Under the pieces are notes generated by a model that was not told where the DNA came from, did no database searches, and was given only the letters and a program-made list of their open reading frames with translations. Below are positions 28,979-31,174 of a stretch of 31,174 bases of DNA, one piece after another (the stretch's first letter is position 1; every line of letters begins with the position of its first letter). The DNA is from Allomyces macrogynus ATCC 38327 (taxonomy: Eukaryota; Blastocladiomycota; Blastocladiomycetes; Blastocladiales; Blastocladiaceae): positions 581,808 through 612,981 of the forward strand of contig GG745352.1 in the NCBI GenBank assembly GCA_000151295.1, written 5' to 3'. The position numbers and the translations under genes were made by a program.

Positions 28979-29397
28979 TTGTGTCGCTGCTCAATCTTGA
29001 ATAACTGTGCGTCTCTGTTTTGGTTGCGCGATATCCTGTTCCCGCACCCTGTAGCCTGGGCCAAAACAGCGTTGGTGAGCAAGAGGCATGACCAAAATCG
29101 TGGCCACAGCAGTCACAATGATGGTGGCACATAGTCCTCGTTGAAGATCAAAACGTGACCACAGGAAAGCAGCATGCATGGCTTTTGGCAACTGCCCGTA
29201 TTTACCACGAACAGTTACCCATTTTTGCACAATGGAGGACGACTCCCCACCACTTCCAAGTCACTTTCTCATCAACGTTCTAGTCAATAACTGAAAAGAA
29301 ATGCTGTCATGTTTTTGGTGCAGCGACCTCACAACAGCTACATACAATAACAGTGCCGAGAACATCACAAAGCTCCCAATCGCCAGGACCCGTCGAA
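28979..29397. other. Intergenic region between convergent LRR remnant and lectin gene
   Basis: No convincing ORF, repeat or RNA gene. It should hold the 3' ends of the two converging transcription units. Confidence 0.45.
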
Positions 29398-30621
29398 TCA
29401 AATAATAATGCCCAAGCGCGACGCCCAGCTGCTGCATTCTTCCGCACCCACCTTCATCGCGTGAACCTCCTTCAGCAACTTCTCCCCCTCGTCATTCGGC
29501 ACCAACTCTGCCGCGACCAAATGCCGAAGAATCGCGTCCAGCGCACGGACCATGGGCGCAAACGTCACATATCCATCCAGCCGATGCCTGAGCACCCTTG
29601 AAATTACGCGATCCAAGTCGACGTTCACGCGAGTCGGGTCCATTTGGGCCACAATCCATGGACGGGCCACACTCATTGCCGCCAGGTCCGAATTGACACC
29701 TTTAATGCGCATCAACGGAACGTTCGGACAGGGCCATCCCTGCCAGGAACTGCGATAATGAACATCCTGCAACACCCCTGGCGCGTTGCTACCGGCCTCG
29801 ATCTGGTGGTCAATCTCAGTGAACAGCCAGCAAGTCTTGTCCTTGGCCATGGTCAGGAACAGGCCAATGACGGGTAAGAGCGTCTCGAGCGCGGTCGTGA
29901 GTTCGTGCGGCGTCTTGCAGGCGAAAATGTCGGTTTGCAGCTTGCGCATCGTGTCCAGCGCGCGCTGAAAGTAGGGAACGACGAGCGTTTGGATCGAGTG
30001 CTGGAATCCGTGGTAGGGGCCGCCAAACAAAACGCGGTTTGGGCGGATCGACCAGTAGGTGGTCTCGCCGCTCTCTACACCAAGAGAAGAGGTCAGGTAT
30101 GCTACCAAGTCCGAGAAGAGTGATGAACGCCGTCTGTACCATCGGTCAGCTTGACCTGACCATCGTTGTGAATGGACATGCGCGCAGCACGCGTCCCGTT
30201 TGTGTTCGTCGACCACGTTGTGTACTTGTCGCGTTCAGTCAAAACCATGTTTCCGTTGCCCTGGATCACCAACTTGCATTGAAACGGGCCCGGCTTGCAC
30301 GTGCCGCTCGCCCACCGACAGTTGCCAGGGGTCCAGATCCACGACTCGTACTAGAAAATGGCCGCAAAGGGATGTCATGGTTAACGTGAACGTGGCGCTC
30401 AGCTGAAGGTTGGAGGGAAAAACACAAACCATGCACAGATGGCCGTCACTCTGGAGCACAAAGTGCCACCGCCCGTTGGGCGACGAGATAAACTCGTCCG
30501 TCTCGAGACGGTCAAAGAGGGCCGACTCACCTGGCACGCGCGAAATGCAGTCGGATCTCTGCCACACGCGCCGCGCGGAGTTGGACGACTTGAAGCCGAG
30601 GCGATCGATCAGGCGCCTCAT
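29398..30621 (-). CDS. Bulb-type (B-type) lectin-domain protein with unknown C-terminal domain
   Basis: Predicted 359 aa. Exons 30621-30430, 30350-30140 and 30074-29398; introns 30429-30351 (GTTTGT..CTAG) and 30139-30075 (GTACAG..GTAG). Splicing rebuilds one bulb-lectin domain (about residues 28-145): GESALFDRLETDEFISSPNG, HFVLQSDGHLCMYESWIWTP, KLVIQGNGNMVLTERDKY, TTWSTNTNG, SIHNDGQVKLTDESG. These follow the family's LQxDGNLVxY-type mannose-binding repeats, although the Q.D.N.V.Y sites are imperfect (QSDGHLCMY, QGNGNMVLT). Residues about 146-359 are mostly helical and I recognise no family. No hydrophobic signal peptide is seen at the chosen start, so the protein may be cytosolic or have an undetected upstream exon. 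A bulb-lectin fold suggests binding of mannose-type glycans; role unknown. Confidence 0.75.
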
Positions 30622-30670
30622 GGTCGCGTGAAGAAGTGGTGGAATGGTTTGCTCTTTAAAGGCGCATCCG

Positions 30671-30680
30671 TATATTAATA
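30671..30680 (-). promoter_or_regulatory. TATA-like element before the lectin gene
   Basis: TATTAATATA in gene orientation, about 50 bp upstream of the ATG at 30621, with an additional TTTAAAG closer to the start. Position and composition suit a core promoter. Confidence 0.45.
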
Positions 30681-31174
30681 GGGTGAGGGATGAGTTGGTT
30701 CGCGCGACTCGGTCTTGTCTCCACGTCACCAAATGGACGGCGGCATCGTGAGAGTCGTCCACGTCGATCAAAAGACCATTTTTTGGTGTCATTTGGAGGC
30801 AGGGAAGTGGACACAACTGCGGATCGTGCTTCAGACGAGGCATGCACAGCGGCGAATGCGCTGTTGTGATACCTACGGCTCATCTTCGCGCTCCATGCTC
30901 ACCCGGAGAACTCGGCCTCTGGCGTGGTTGCCGAATGCTGAAGCTCTTGCTAGTCAGTGCCGCCACTTGTTGGGGTGAAATCAAGGACCTCTCGCCATCC
31001 CGAATCGCCGCGCTGATGCTTCATGCGTAATCATATGATTTCTCGGTAGTGAAAACAAGATTGCTGCCAATAGTGGGATCGGACATGTCAATAAAACATG
31101 TCGATGTGATCGCGGTCCTCCCTCGTCCATCTTGATTTTGACAGGATGAAAACACGTGGACATGCGCGGGGGTG
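30681..31174. other. Right end of window, no gene recognised
   Basis: Only short ORFs without motifs. Probably 5' flank of the lectin gene and whatever lies beyond the window. Confidence 0.4.

Overview
The window looks like nuclear DNA of a GC-rich fungus. Protein-coding genes carry short spliceosomal introns (about 65-82 bp, GT..AG, donors such as GTACGT, GTATGT and GTATGC). There is a mitochondrial-type ornithine carbamoyltransferase, monocarboxylate-porter-like MFS transporters of fungal type, an F-box/JmjC protein and many F-box/leucine-rich-repeat gene copies. A FRA10AC1-like sequence and a bulb-type lectin make an early-diverging (zoosporic) fungus, for example a blastocladiomycete or chytrid, more likely than a yeast or mushroom; this placement is inference.

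Layout. 1-1115: 3' part of ornithine carbamoyltransferase. 1259-1714: small hypothetical ORF. 1846-2540: broken uroporphyrinogen-III synthase. 2489-3222: two unrecognised minus-strand ORFs. 3709-4325: decayed FRA10AC1-like gene. 5083-7320: intact gene for a P-loop GTPase-like protein with a beta-trefoil-like C-terminal half. 7610-9182 and 9842-12264: frameshifted F-box/LRR-type pseudogenes on the minus strand. 12650-20388: three MFS transporter genes (A and B on minus, C on plus). 20850-22673: JMJD6-like F-box/JmjC dioxygenase. 22953-23500: F-box gene remnant. 25083-26737: fourth MFS gene (A'), a copy of A. 27123-28978: LRR pseudogene. 29398-30621: bulb-lectin-domain protein on the minus strand.

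The dominating structure is a nearly perfect inverted duplication. About 11035-15832 is repeated as the reverse complement at 23556-28353 (paired positions sum to 39387, or 39388 beyond a poly-G tract), with 7.7 kb of unique sequence between. I found only three differences: one SNP in the body, one base in a G/C homopolymer, and one SNP at the outer edge. Each arm carries MFS gene A/A', its promoter, a 13-bp minisatellite and decayed F-box and LRR genes. Genes A and B also share an exactly identical 227-bp coding block, and a 9-bp motif lies upstream of all four MFS genes.

The intact genes (GTPase, MFS A/B/C/A', JmjC, lectin) have clean frames and splice signals, while HEM4, FRA10AC1 and every F-box/LRR copy carry stops and one-base shifts. 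This argues that the lesions are real decay rather than general sequencing error. No rRNA, tRNA, CRISPR array or recognisable transposase was seen. I see no clear new molecular system; the best leads are the recent inverted duplication of a transporter gene, the GTPase/beta-trefoil protein and the lectin with an unknown C-terminal domain.
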